IMG/VR virus record: IMGVR_UViG_3300032093_000612
Location: 1 to 29,539 of that record
Length of the DNA: 29,539 bases
Direction: 5' to 3' (one strand)
DNA from: a virus
Below the pieces are notes generated by a model. The model was not told the origin of the DNA and ran no database searches. It worked only from the letters and a program-made list of their open reading frames with translations. Within the stretch, counting starts at the first letter, position 1; each line of letters opens with the position of its first letter. Made by a program: the position numbers and the translations under genes. Positions 10,084 to 16,955 of the stretch are shown in pieces.

Positions 10084-10376
10084 TGGCATCACGTAAAGTT
10101 AAACTTGGAGAAGACATGGAGTTTTCTCTTACTCCTAAAGTATTAGCTGGTATTATAGGAATTGTATCTGCAGTTATTGGATACCATTACTGGATACTTG
10201 GTCAATTAGATGAGGCCAAGTCTCTACCTAAAATAGGTAATGGTGTGTATATTGTAGATCCTGCTGATCCTGCAGCTAAAGAAACTTATCCTCCGTCTAG
10301 ACAAGAATTTCAAATGAAAGATGAACTTACTAGACAAGAAATTATGCAGTTAAAAGAATTAATAAATAACAAATAA
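10083..10376 (+). CDS. small single-pass membrane protein of lysis cassette
   Basis: This encodes 97 residues. A charged head is followed by one hydrophobic helix (about residues 20-40, VLAGIIGIVSAVIGYHYWIL), a Pro/Asp-rich linker (GNGVYIVDPADPAAKE) and a charged helical tail (RQEFQMKDELTRQEIMQLKE). The start overlaps the previous stop (TAATG), and the next gene begins two bases after its own stop. This topology and position suit an inner-membrane spanin-like subunit or another lysis accessory protein. No outer-membrane lipoprotein partner with a lipobox is visible nearby, so the spanin idea is weak. Confidence 0.6.
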   Translation: MASRKVKLGEDMEFSLTPKVLAGIIGIVSAVIGYHYWILGQLDEAKSLPKIGNGVYIVDPADPAAKETYPPSRQEFQMKDELTRQEIMQLKELINNK

Positions 10377-10377
10377 T

Positions 10378-10749
10378 ATGAAAACCATCTTTGCAATTTT
10401 TTCAATGTTGTTTTTTACAACCATTTATTTTTTTATAACAGAAGAGGTTAAACAACCACCTGTTAAGTTTAATCTTAAAGCTGCACCTGTAGTAGTTGTA
10501 CAGTATATGGCACCATGGCCCGGTGTAACTGCTTATCAAGGTCTTGAAAAACTTCAAGGTTGTGCATACATCTCATGTGATTTAGAAAAATCTCCTTATT
10601 ACAAGACTAGTCAGAAGATTCATAGTCTTCCAACTATTATAGTTTACAAAGAGGGTCTTGAAATGAAAAGATGGGAAGGCGGTCTTGCAATGAAAATTAG
10701 TGTTCCATTTTCTGTAATACAATCTGAAGTAAAAAAATGTCAGCCGTAA
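10378..10749 (+). CDS. membrane-anchored thioredoxin-fold protein lacking CXXC
   Basis: This encodes 123 residues. A hydrophobic N-terminal segment (IFAIFSMLFFTTIYFFI, residues 4-20) acts as signal or anchor. It is followed by a thioredoxin-like pattern: strand APVVVVQYMAPWPGV (36-50), helix, second strand YISCDLE, and the cis-proline strand SLPTIIVYKEG (83-93). The position where active thioredoxins have WCxxC reads APWPGV, so the redox pair is absent. Cys62, Cys67 and Cys121 are elsewhere. A redox-inactive, periplasm-facing binding role is inferred. It lies in the lysis cassette, and its last 13 bases overlap the next tiny gene. The fold call rests on pattern only. Confidence 0.65.
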   Translation: MKTIFAIFSMLFFTTIYFFITEEVKQPPVKFNLKAAPVVVVQYMAPWPGVTAYQGLEKLQGCAYISCDLEKSPYYKTSQKIHSLPTIIVYKEGLEMKRWEGGLAMKISVPFSVIQSEVKKCQP

Positions 10750-10850
10750 AGAAAAAATCAATGGGTACTGTTGCTTCTTTAGCTCCAAAGAACAACAAGA
10801 AGAAGGGTAAAGCTCACAAATCTGTGGGCCCTAAAGGCAGCATTCTTTGA
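10737..10850 (+). CDS. tiny basic peptide, paralogue 1
   Basis: This encodes 37 residues (MSAVKKKSMG..., ending GSIL) and starts within the end of the thioredoxin-like gene. It is recognisable as real because its core, APKN-N-KKKGKAHKSVGPK, is repeated almost exactly in a second small gene at 14298-14438, with synonymous codon differences (for example AAGAAGAAGGGT against AAGAAAAAAGGA). It is Lys- and Gly-rich with no predicted membrane segment. I do not recognise the family. A nucleic-acid-binding or virion-packing role is a guess from charge alone. Confidence 0.6.
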   Translation: MSAVKKKSMGTVASLAPKNNKKKGKAHKSVGPKGSIL

Positions 10851-10886
10851 AAAATGCCGTAAATTAATAATAAGAGGTAAACTATA

Positions 10887-11474
10887 ATGTCGCAAATAGA
10901 AAATATAGCAGCTGAGTTAAGTTTATGGGCAAATGAATCAGAAGTACTATATTCAAAAACTAATGAGTTAGTATATAATAATCTATCAGGACATTTAAAT
11001 TTATTATCTGCTTATACATATAGACTATTAGCAGAACCCACATCAGGAGGTGTTACTACATTTAATACTAGAGTAGGAAATGTAGTTTTACTTTCAACTG
11101 ATATAACTAGTGCTTTAGGATATACACCACCGGTTACACTTAATGAATTAAATGATGTAACAATTCCATCACCTTCAGATGGACAATTGCTTAGATTTAA
11201 TTCAGCTACTGGTCAATGGGAAAACTGGAGTCCTTCTTTTAATGCGTTTAAGATAGATTATGATTATAATTTATCAGGTGCAAAAAATGGAAGTAATACC
11301 AACTTTAACACTAGTTCTAATTTTGTAACAGGTACTACAAGAGTATTTCTAAATGGACAAAGATTAACTAGGGGTATAGGATATGATTACGTAGAAGCAG
11401 GAGTAAGCCAAATAAGTCTTGTATATGCTCCTGTACCTTCAGATCAATTAATAATAGAATATCAAATAAGTTAA
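10887..11474 (+). CDS. tail-fibre-like / receptor-binding protein (195 aa)
   Basis: A helical N-terminus (about 1-45) precedes FNTRVGNVVLLSTDITSALG at about 59-78, a phage fibre repeat also found in the 254-residue fibre gene downstream. Then comes LNELNDVTIPSPSDGQLLR, which matches the GLSDVTLSSPADGQLLR segment of the 666-residue fibre. The last 70 residues (NGSNTNFNTSS..., VFLNGQRLTRGIGYDYVEAG, ...LIIEYQIS) are homologous to the C-terminus of the 666-residue protein. A likely SD-like AGAGG lies 13 bases upstream of the ATG, which is unusual here. I infer a distal tail or adhesin component made of swappable modules. Confidence 0.75.
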   Translation: MSQIENIAAELSLWANESEVLYSKTNELVYNNLSGHLNLLSAYTYRLLAEPTSGGVTTFNTRVGNVVLLSTDITSALGYTPPVTLNELNDVTIPSPSDGQLLRFNSATGQWENWSPSFNAFKIDYDYNLSGAKNGSNTNFNTSSNFVTGTTRVFLNGQRLTRGIGYDYVEAGVSQISLVYAPVPSDQLIIEYQIS

Positions 11475-11493
11475 ATAATAAATAAATAAAAAA

Positions 11494-13494
11494 ATGGCAC
11501 TAACTAAAATTAAAAAGTCGCAACTTGATGCACTTAATATTGTAAACAGCGATATAGATGTATCAGCAGCCATAGCAAGTTCTAAACTTGCAGATGGTGC
11601 AAATTTTATCAAGAAGGATGGATCAGTAGCTTTTACAGCAGATCAATCTTTTGGAGGTAACAAAGTAACTAACATAGGAACTCCTACTTCAAATACAGAT
11701 GCTGCTACCAAAGCTTACGTAGATTCAGTTGCTCAAGGTTTGAGCGTTAAGACTGCGGTACGAGTAGCAACAACTGCAAATATTACATTGAGTGGTACGC
11801 AGACTATTGATGGTGTTGTATTAAGTGCTGGTGATCGTGTTTTAGTTAAGAACCAGAGTACTACAACAGAGAATGGTGTATATAATGTATCAGCAGGTGC
11901 TTGGTCACGTTCAACAGATTCAGACACAGGTGCTGAGTTGGTTAATGCCTTCTACTTTGTAATATTGGGAACTACTTTGCAGGCTACAGGTTGGACTCAG
12001 AGTACACCCGGACCTATTACAATTGGTTCTACAGCAATTGTATTTAACCAGTTCTCTGGTGCTGCGGATTACCAAGCGGGTAACGGTCTGACTAAATCAG
12101 GTCTTACCTTTAACGTAGGAACTGCATCAGCTTCTCGTATTGTTGTAAATGCTGATGACATTGACTTGGCAACCACAGGCGTAACAGCAGGTACATATAA
12201 CCGCTTTACTGTTGATGCTTATGGTCGTATCACAAGTGCAACAGCTGGTACAACAGATAACTTAGTAGAAGGTAGTACAAACTTATTCTTTACTAATGTT
12301 CGTGCTCAAGCTGCTATTACAGGAGCCGCATCTTCTATTGTAAATACAAACTTAACTGCAAGTAGAGCTTTAGTTTCAGATGTAAGTGGAAAAGTAACGG
12401 TAAGTGCTGTAACAGCAACTGAAATAGGATTTTTAAGTGGTGTAACATCTGCTATTCAAACTCAATTAAATGCTAAACAACCTTTAGATGCTACGTTAAC
12501 TGCATTGGCAGCAACAATTACTGCTGCTGACACAATGATTTATTTCAGTGGTGTAGATGTAGCTCAGATTGCTTCTTTAACAGCATTTGGAAGAACTATA
12601 ATGAGTGCTGCTGATGCTACTACAGGTCGCGCTGCATTAGGTGTTGTAATTGGAACAGACGTTCAAGCATATGATCCTGACTTAGGTGCAATTGCTGCAT
12701 TGAGTGGTACTTCAGGTTTCTTGAAGAAGACTGCCGCAAACACTTGGTCACTTGATACCAATACTTACTTGACAGGTAACCAATCTATTACCTTGTCTGG
12801 TGACGTTACAGGTACGGGTGCAACAGGTATTGCAGTAACATTGGCTAACTCAGGTGTAACTGCCGGTACGTATGGTAGTGCAACTCAGGTTCCTGCTTTT
12901 ACAGTTGATGCAAAAGGTCGTGTAACTAGTGTAACTAATACAGCAATTAACTTGATTAGTTCTTTGAGTGGATTGAGTGATGTAACTCTTTCTTCTCCTG
13001 CTGATGGTCAATTATTACGCTATAGTGGTGGTGGAACAAATAAATGGGTAAACTGGACTCCTAACTACATTACAGGTAACCAAACAATCACTGTAAGTGG
13101 TGATGCAACAGGTTCAGGAACTACTTCTTTATCTCTTACTTTAGCTAATAGTGGTGTTACTGCTGGAACTTATACTAAAATTACTGTAGATGCTAAAGGT
13201 AGAGCTACTGTTGGAGCAAGTTTAAGTACAAGTGATCTTCCTTCTGGAACGATTAATATCTCAAACATTGCAACTAGAGAAACTCCAACACCTTTACCTA
13301 ACGGTGTTAATACTACATTTACTGTAACTGGTGCTTGTATTCCAGGAACTGAAAATGTTTATTTTAATGGTGTACTTATGGAGCCCGGTGCAGGTAATGA
13401 TTACGTTGTAACTTTGGCAAGTCCTTTTACAATTAACTTCTTATTTGCTCCTACTTCTACAGATAAAATTCGTATCTCTTATATTAAACCATAA
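11494..13494 (+). CDS. tail fibre protein with repeated beta modules (666 aa)
   Basis: The N-terminus (MALTKIKKSQLDALNIVNSD) leads to the tail-fibre module GGNKVTNIGTPTSNTDAATK-AYVDS, a widespread phage tail-fibre repeat, then TENGVYNVSAGAW. The middle contains YNRFTVDAYGRITSATAGT and two copies of a repeat: NQSITLSGDVTGTGATGI..., ending VDAKGRVT, and NQTITVSGDATGSGTTSL..., ending VDAKGRAT. The C-terminal domain (PNGVNTTFTVTG ... VYFNGVLMEPGAGNDYVV) is shared with the preceding gene. The composition is low in Lys and Cys and rich in Thr, Ser and Gly, as in beta-helical fibres. Base composition of the first 1.4 kb is visibly richer in G and C than the flanks, which suggests recent exchange. 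The stop overlaps the next start (TAATG). Confidence 0.88.
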   Translation: MALTKIKKSQLDALNIVNSDIDVSAAIASSKLADGANFIKKDGSVAFTADQSFGGNKVTNIGTPTSNTDAATKAYVDSVAQGLSVKTAVRVATTANITLSGTQTIDGVVLSAGDRVLVKNQSTTTENGVYNVSAGAWSRSTDSDTGAELVNAFYFVILGTTLQATGWTQSTPGPITIGSTAIVFNQFSGAADYQAGNGLTKSGLTFNVGTASASRIVVNADDIDLATTGVTAGTYNRFTVDAYGRITSATAGTTDNLVEGSTNLFFTNVRAQAAITGAASSIVNTNLTASRALVSDVSGKVTVSAVTATEIGFLSGVTSAIQTQLNAKQPLDATLTALAATITAADTMIYFSGVDVAQIASLTAFGRTIMSAADATTGRAALGVVIGTDVQAYDPDLGAIAALSGTSGFLKKTAANTWSLDTNTYLTGNQSITLSGDVTGTGATGIAVTLANSGVTAGTYGSATQVPAFTVDAKGRVTSVTNTAINLISSLSGLSDVTLSSPADGQLLRYSGGGTNKWVNWTPNYITGNQTITVSGDATGSGTTSLSLTLANSGVTAGTYTKITVDAKGRATVGASLSTSDLPSGTINISNIATRETPTPLPNGVNTTFTVTGACIPGTENVYFNGVLMEPGAGNDYVVTLASPFTINFLFAPTSTDKIRISYIKP

Positions 13495-14258
13495 TGGCTA
13501 GAACACAGATTACCGGTTCTCTTATTGAAAATTCTTCCGTACTAAGAAGTGATATAAATACCACTATCTCTGGGGAAGCACTAATTACTAAAGTATTGGT
13601 TAATAGTCCTTTGACAATTAGCAGTACAGGTATAAACTCAGGAACAGGCGATGTTACTTTGGGTCTTAGCACAAGTAATTTAGTGACTAGTTTTAATACG
13701 AGAACCGGAGCCGTAACCTTGAGTGGTAGTGATGTAACTACTGCTCTAGGTTTCACTCCTGTTAGTGGAAATCAAACTATTACATTAAGTGGAGATGTTA
13801 CTGGTTCAGGTGCAACTGCAATTACAGCAACTTTAGCTAACACTGCAGTTACTCCAGGTTCTTATACAAGTGCTAATATTACAGTAGATTCTAAAGGTAG
13901 AATTACTGCTGCTTCTAATGGGGGTGGAGGAGGATCTACAACTACAGCAAGTTTAATTACAGGAAATACTATTAATCTATATAATACTACTAGTGACGTA
14001 GGTTTTTTAAAGTTAGAATATTATGCTAAGCGCACCAGTGCTCCTATAAATGGAGAACAAGAAATGGGTCTTATATATGTTACATTTTTATCAGGAAATC
14101 CTTTAGGAATAAACTATTGGATAGATTTTCAAACTCTTACTCCTGCTTCTTTTGGACAACTAAGCTTTAATGTTACAGGTGGACCAGTATTAGATATTAC
14201 AGTTAATAATCCCAATCCATATAACATGGACATCTACTATAAGATTACTAGTTTGTAA
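13494..14258 (+). CDS. tail-fibre-like protein (254 aa)
   Basis: The start overlaps the previous stop by one base. The head (MARTQITGSLIENSSVLRSD) is followed by SFNTRTGAVTLSGSDVTTAL, the same module as in the 195-residue gene, and then by NQTITLSGDVTGSGATAI with VDSKGRITAAS, the same repeat as in the 666-residue gene. A Gly run (GGGG, about residue 143) links to a distinct C-terminal domain of about 100 residues with no similarity to its neighbours. This is a third fibre paralogue carrying an alternative tip domain, which is probably the receptor-facing part. The order of modules suggests duplication followed by replacement of the tip. Confidence 0.8.
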   Translation: MARTQITGSLIENSSVLRSDINTTISGEALITKVLVNSPLTISSTGINSGTGDVTLGLSTSNLVTSFNTRTGAVTLSGSDVTTALGFTPVSGNQTITLSGDVTGSGATAITATLANTAVTPGSYTSANITVDSKGRITAASNGGGGGSTTTASLITGNTINLYNTTSDVGFLKLEYYAKRTSAPINGEQEMGLIYVTFLSGNPLGINYWIDFQTLTPASFGQLSFNVTGGPVLDITVNNPNPYNMDIYYKITSL

Positions 14259-14273
14259 TTATTAATATATTTT

Positions 14274-14286
14274 GTATATTATATAT
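14274..14286 (+). promoter_or_regulatory. second copy of GTATATTATATAT (candidate late promoter element)
   Basis: This is identical to 9192-9204 and lies 11 bases upstream of the small basic peptide gene that starts at 14298. The preceding bases, ATATATTTT, are also similar to the first copy. It falls in the first true intergenic gap after the fibre genes. A role in transcription is inferred from recurrence and placement only. Confidence 0.3.
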
Positions 14287-14297
14287 AAGACTTAGTA

Positions 14298-14438
14298 ATG
14301 GCAGCAGCAAAAAAAGGTGGTAACAGCATGGCTAAAAGCCCAGCACCTAAAAATACAAACAAGAAAAAAGGAAAAGCTCACAAGTCTGTAGGACCTAAAG
14401 CAACTCCTAAATCTAAGTATAGAGGTCAGGGAAGATAA
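14298..14438 (+). CDS. tiny basic peptide, paralogue 2
   Basis: This encodes 46 residues (MAAAKKGGNSMAKSPAPKN..., ending KYRGQGR). It shares the core KKKGKAHKSVGPK and the preceding APKN with the 37-residue peptide at 10737-10850. The third-position differences show that the protein sequence, not just the DNA, has been conserved. It is highly basic (about 13 Lys or Arg), without hydrophobic segments. It sits after the last fibre gene and has its own upstream AT-rich element. Function unknown. Abundant tiny basic proteins in phages may bind nucleic acid or neutralise charge in the capsid, but nothing here proves that. Confidence 0.65.
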   Translation: MAAAKKGGNSMAKSPAPKNTNKKKGKAHKSVGPKATPKSKYRGQGR

Positions 14439-14616
14439 TCTGATTTTTATTCAAATAACATGCCAAATTATTTAAATATATTTTTTAAATTTTATACATT
14501 ATTGTAGAACTTATAGAATTTTTATATACTTCCCCTAAGTCTTCTAATAGGTTTATTTTATTGATAGTTCATATACTAATTACATATTTTATATTTAGTA
14601 TTTAATAAATTTAGTA

Positions 14617-14624
14617 TATATTTG
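14617..14624 (+). promoter_or_regulatory. Bacteroidota-type -7 box before dCTP deaminase gene
   Basis: TATATTTG matches the TAnnTTTG -7 consensus described for Bacteroidota. It ends five bases before the ATG at 14629, so the transcript would start at or within a few bases of the start codon (leaderless or nearly so). I see no good -33 TTTG at the usual distance. The rest of 14439-14628 is very AT-rich with no convincing gene or terminator. Confidence 0.4.
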
Positions 14625-14628
14625 TCAC

Positions 14629-15162
14629 ATGGTATTAGCAGATTCAGAAATATTATTGGAGTTAGAAAGAGGTATGGTTGTCATTGAACCATTTGATCAG
14701 AAATATCTTAATCCAAACTCTGTAGATTTAACTTTAAATCCTAAGTGTAAAATTTATGTTGCTGATGTTTTAGATTGTAAAAAGCCAAATCCTGTAGAAG
14801 AATTTGAAATTCCTGAAGAAGGTTTTGTTTTACAACCGGGTGAGCTGTACCTATACTCTTGTAATGAAACAGTGGGATGTAGAGGTGATGTTTGTGCAAC
14901 AGTATTAGGTAAGTCTAGTTTAGGAAGATTAGGTTTAGATATCCATATCTGTGCAGGATTTATTGATTCAGGTTTTGTAGGATCTCTTGTACTTGAAATG
15001 AGAGTTGTAAAGCCATTAAGAATCTATCCTAATATGAAGATCTGTCAAATTAAATTTGAAAGAGTGGCCGGTAAAATTCTTGCTAGTTATGACAAAAAAC
15101 CAGAAAGCAAATACCACGGACAATCAGGAGTCCAAGAATCCCTCATGCACAAAAATTTCTGA
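14629..15162 (+). CDS. dcd: dCTP deaminase / dUTPase-superfamily protein
   Basis: This encodes 177 residues. GKSSLGRLGLDIH (94-106) corresponds to the substrate-binding GKSSLARLGL motif of dCTP deaminase. IDSGFVGSLVLEM (112-124) corresponds to the region carrying the catalytic Glu, here E123. The C-terminal KYHGQSGVQES (from about 162) is the flexible Gly/Gln-rich lid typical of the family. The enzyme converts dCTP to dUTP, feeding thymidylate synthesis, which suits an AT-rich phage. The bifunctional form, which also makes dUMP, cannot be ruled out. The start is the only ATG near the -7-like box at 14617. The end overlaps the zinc-ribbon gene, beginning a coupled three-gene set with the PhoH-like gene. 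Confidence 0.85.
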   Translation: MVLADSEILLELERGMVVIEPFDQKYLNPNSVDLTLNPKCKIYVADVLDCKKPNPVEEFEIPEEGFVLQPGELYLYSCNETVGCRGDVCATVLGKSSLGRLGLDIHICAGFIDSGFVGSLVLEMRVVKPLRIYPNMKICQIKFERVAGKILASYDKKPESKYHGQSGVQESLMHKNF

Positions 15163-15274
15163 TTATTGTGTATTTTGTAATAGTAAGGTAGAATATATTT
15201 TTGTACATGGGCACTATCAATGTCCAGTATGTAAACAAAATGCTATACCTTGCTGCAACGGAGAACAAGCATGA
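15089..15274 (+). CDS. small zinc-ribbon protein
   Basis: This encodes 61 residues from the first in-frame ATG; a longer frame upstream starts only with TTG. The C-terminal half carries CVFC (27-30) and CPVC (45-48), plus CC at 55-56, a clear two-knuckle zinc ribbon with YIFVHGHYQ between the knuckles. The N-terminal 25 residues overlap the end of the dCTP deaminase gene in another frame and are low in complexity, so the functional part is the ribbon. The stop overlaps the PhoH-like start (ATGA), so the two are probably co-translated. Such ribbons usually bind nucleic acid or protein. The specific partner is unknown. Confidence 0.7.
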   Translation: MTKNQKANTTDNQESKNPSCTKISDYCVFCNSKVEYIFVHGHYQCPVCKQNAIPCCNGEQA

Positions 15275-15957
15275 CATCAAATTCACATGAAGATGAGGTT
15301 TTCAAAGCTAAAAGAAAACCCAAAGGGCCGATAACATTTAATATCACCCTAAATGAAGAACAGAAAAAAGCTAAGGCTTTAATCTTAGATAATCCTATAA
15401 CTGTTCTTAGAGGAATGGCCGGCTCAGGAAAAACTCTTGTAGCTTGTCAGGTTGCTTTAAATCTTCTCTTTACAAAAGAGATAGAGAAGATTATTATAAC
15501 CCGGCCTACAGTCTCTAAAGAAGACATAGGATTTCTTCCAGGTGATATAAAAGAAAAAATGGATCCATGGTTAGCACCTATTTATCATAACCTATATGCT
15601 CTTTACAACAAAGAGAAGATAGATAAAGAAATAGAGCTTGGTAATATTGAGATTGTACCATTTGCTTTTGTAAGAGGTAGAACCTTTGTTAATAGTTTTG
15701 TTATTGTGGATGAAGCACAGAATGTGACTCATACACAAATGGAAGCTATTCTAGGTAGACTTGGTAGAAATAGCAAAATGGTTGTTTGTGGAGACATGGC
15801 TCAAATAGATCTTAAAGATAAGAAGACTACAGGTTTTAGTTTTCTATCAAGAGTAGAAGAGCATGTACCCGGTTTTAAAGTATTTACTTTATTACAAAAT
15901 CATAGACATGAAATTGTAGCTCCTATACTAGAAGTGTATAGAACTTTTAGGGATTAA
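15271..15957 (+). CDS. phoH: PhoH-like ATPase
   Basis: This encodes 228 residues starting at the ATG that overlaps the zinc-ribbon stop. An upstream TTG at 15250 is less likely. Walker A is GMAGSGKT (48-55). ITRPTVSKEDIGFLPGD (76-92) is the signature block of PhoH proteins. Walker B is VIVDEAQN (144-151). VVCGDMAQID and LLQNHRHE complete the SF1-helicase-like core. This is a common phage auxiliary gene. Family members are ATPases linked to RNA metabolism, but the exact phage role is unsettled. It is the last gene of the rightward unit, and its final 11 bases overlap the end of the leftward unit. Confidence 0.93.
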   Translation: MTSNSHEDEVFKAKRKPKGPITFNITLNEEQKKAKALILDNPITVLRGMAGSGKTLVACQVALNLLFTKEIEKIIITRPTVSKEDIGFLPGDIKEKMDPWLAPIYHNLYALYNKEKIDKEIELGNIEIVPFAFVRGRTFVNSFVIVDEAQNVTHTQMEAILGRLGRNSKMVVCGDMAQIDLKDKKTTGFSFLSRVEEHVPGFKVFTLLQNHRHEIVAPILEVYRTFRD

Positions 15958-16585
15958 GATCATTATAGAAAAAATACGGACTGTTACCGTATGATCTATC
16001 TATATCTTCTGAAGTAAAGTCTTCAGCATTAACTTTTAATCTAGGAATATTATTTATATCATATGGGATTATAAAATCCGGATTGTGCCATCTAAGTAAG
16101 TTATTAGGTTGAGCACAGAAATTACCATCTTCTAATTGTATAAATTGATAGCATTTACTATCATTATCTACAGCATATCCTACACTTATTGAGTTAGCAT
16201 CACCAAAATAATCATCTAAGGTAAATAAATATTTACCTGATCTCCATTTACCATCTCTACAATGGATATCTACTCTCTTGTATTGTAAGAAACTAAATGT
16301 AGTTACAGAGATATGATTACTCTGGCAATCCCAGGTCTGTAATAAACTTAATCTAGTCTGTTCATTATCAGAGAGCAAATCAAAATCTTCTTTGTGTACA
16401 AAAGCACTAAGGGGCTGCATAAAAAACACAGCCCCAAAATTGCTTTGAAAATGAAATAACAATGGTTTATTTATAATACATTTTACACCAAACAAATATC
16501 CTTCAGTAATACCATCACCAAGTCCTATATAAGAGTTCCTTATATAACACTTTATGTATGGGATATTTGCGTTTAGTGCACTCAT
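15947..16585 (-). CDS. conserved-looking phage hypothetical protein (212 aa)
   Basis: I do not recognise this family. It has no membrane helix or signal peptide and is rich in aromatic residues and Asp. Segments such as TWDCQSNHISVTTFSFLQY and DGKWRSGKYLFTLDDYFGD alternate hydrophobic and polar residues, suggesting a mostly beta fold. It is the promoter-distal gene of the leftward replication unit and converges on the PhoH-like gene with an 11-base overlap. A GGGGCTG/CAGCCCC inverted repeat lies inside it at 16417-16435. The upstream gap holds the structured element at 16591-16666. Confidence 0.7.
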   Translation of the reverse strand: MSALNANIPYIKCYIRNSYIGLGDGITEGYLFGVKCIINKPLLFHFQSNFGAVFFMQPLSAFVHKEDFDLLSDNEQTRLSLLQTWDCQSNHISVTTFSFLQYKRVDIHCRDGKWRSGKYLFTLDDYFGDANSISVGYAVDNDSKCYQFIQLEDGNFCAQPNNLLRWHNPDFIIPYDINNIPRLKVNAEDFTSEDIDRSYGNSPYFFYNDLNP

Positions 16586-16590
16586 TTTAA

Positions 16591-16666
16591 ACTAGGCAGG
16601 ACTTACATGACTTAGCTTTCCATCATCCATCAAAGCCTATTACCAGTGGGTTAGTGGTTACCTAGT
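16591..16666. other. 76-nt closed inverted-repeat element in intergenic gap
   Basis: The gap between the GroES-like stop and the next start is bounded by ACTAGG (16591-16596) and CCTAGT (16661-16666), which are complementary. Inside are GCTTT/AAAGC around a 12-base loop CCATCATCCATC, and ACCA/TGGT around GTGGGTTAG. The result looks like a multi-branch or cloverleaf outline of tRNA-like length. It is not a tRNA: there is no 7-base anticodon loop and no TTCRA T-loop on either strand. It could be a small RNA, an RNA-processing site or a DNA binding site. The fold is judged by eye. Confidence 0.35.
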
Positions 16667-16667
16667 A

Positions 16668-16955
16668 TTACCAAATAATGGCAATATCTTGTTCGCCTAT
16701 CATCATTTTTATGCCTTCTTCTTGCATATCAATTATCTCAGCGTTTTGTAAAACATATGTTGGAAGATAAACTTTATCACCAACTTTAACTTCTACTACA
16801 TCAGAACCAATTGCATAGACTTCTAGCTCTTTCCAGCTCTTCATCCAATCTTTTTCTAATTCTGCTTCTGCTTCTGGAGTAAGTTCTATACCTGAGTTTC
16901 TTTTTTCAGGTTTGTTTATAAGAATTCTTTTACCCCGTAATTTGAATGTTGTCAT
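16668..16955 (-). CDS. GroES-like co-chaperonin
   Basis: This encodes 95 residues, the length of Cpn10/GroES. The order of elements fits: an N-terminal strand FKLRGKRILINKPEKRNSGI (like the RVLVKP...GGI region), a mobile loop-like insert ELTPEAEAELEKDWMKSW, ELEVYAIGSDVVEVKVGDKV (V.AVG...VKVGDKV), YLPTYVLQNAEIID, and a C-terminal strand MIGEQDIAIIW (EqDIlAvi). Phage co-chaperonins such as T4 gp31 replace host GroES for capsid-protein folding, and I infer the same here. The start overlaps the preceding DnaA-like gene by 26 bases. The fit to the fold is good but identity is low, so I leave the symbol blank. Confidence 0.72.
   Translation of the reverse strand: MTTFKLRGKRILINKPEKRNSGIELTPEAEAELEKDWMKSWKELEVYAIGSDVVEVKVGDKVYLPTYVLQNAEIIDMQEEGIKMMIGEQDIAIIW

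Noticed and set aside
15250-15270. Upstream starts for PhoH-like (15250) and zinc-ribbon (15056) genes, and for the 125-residue gene (20123)
   Set aside because: All three are TTG codons. ATG codons at 15271, 15089 and 20111 fit the coupling and spacing seen elsewhere in the window.
16417-16435. GGGGCTG/CAGCCCC inverted repeat as a standalone terminator
   Set aside because: It lies inside a coding frame, has an 11-base loop and no T-tract on either strand, so I keep it only as a possible collision-zone element.
16591-16666. tRNA gene
   Set aside because: The length and closing stem fit, but neither strand has a TTCRA T-loop or a 7-base anticodon loop.
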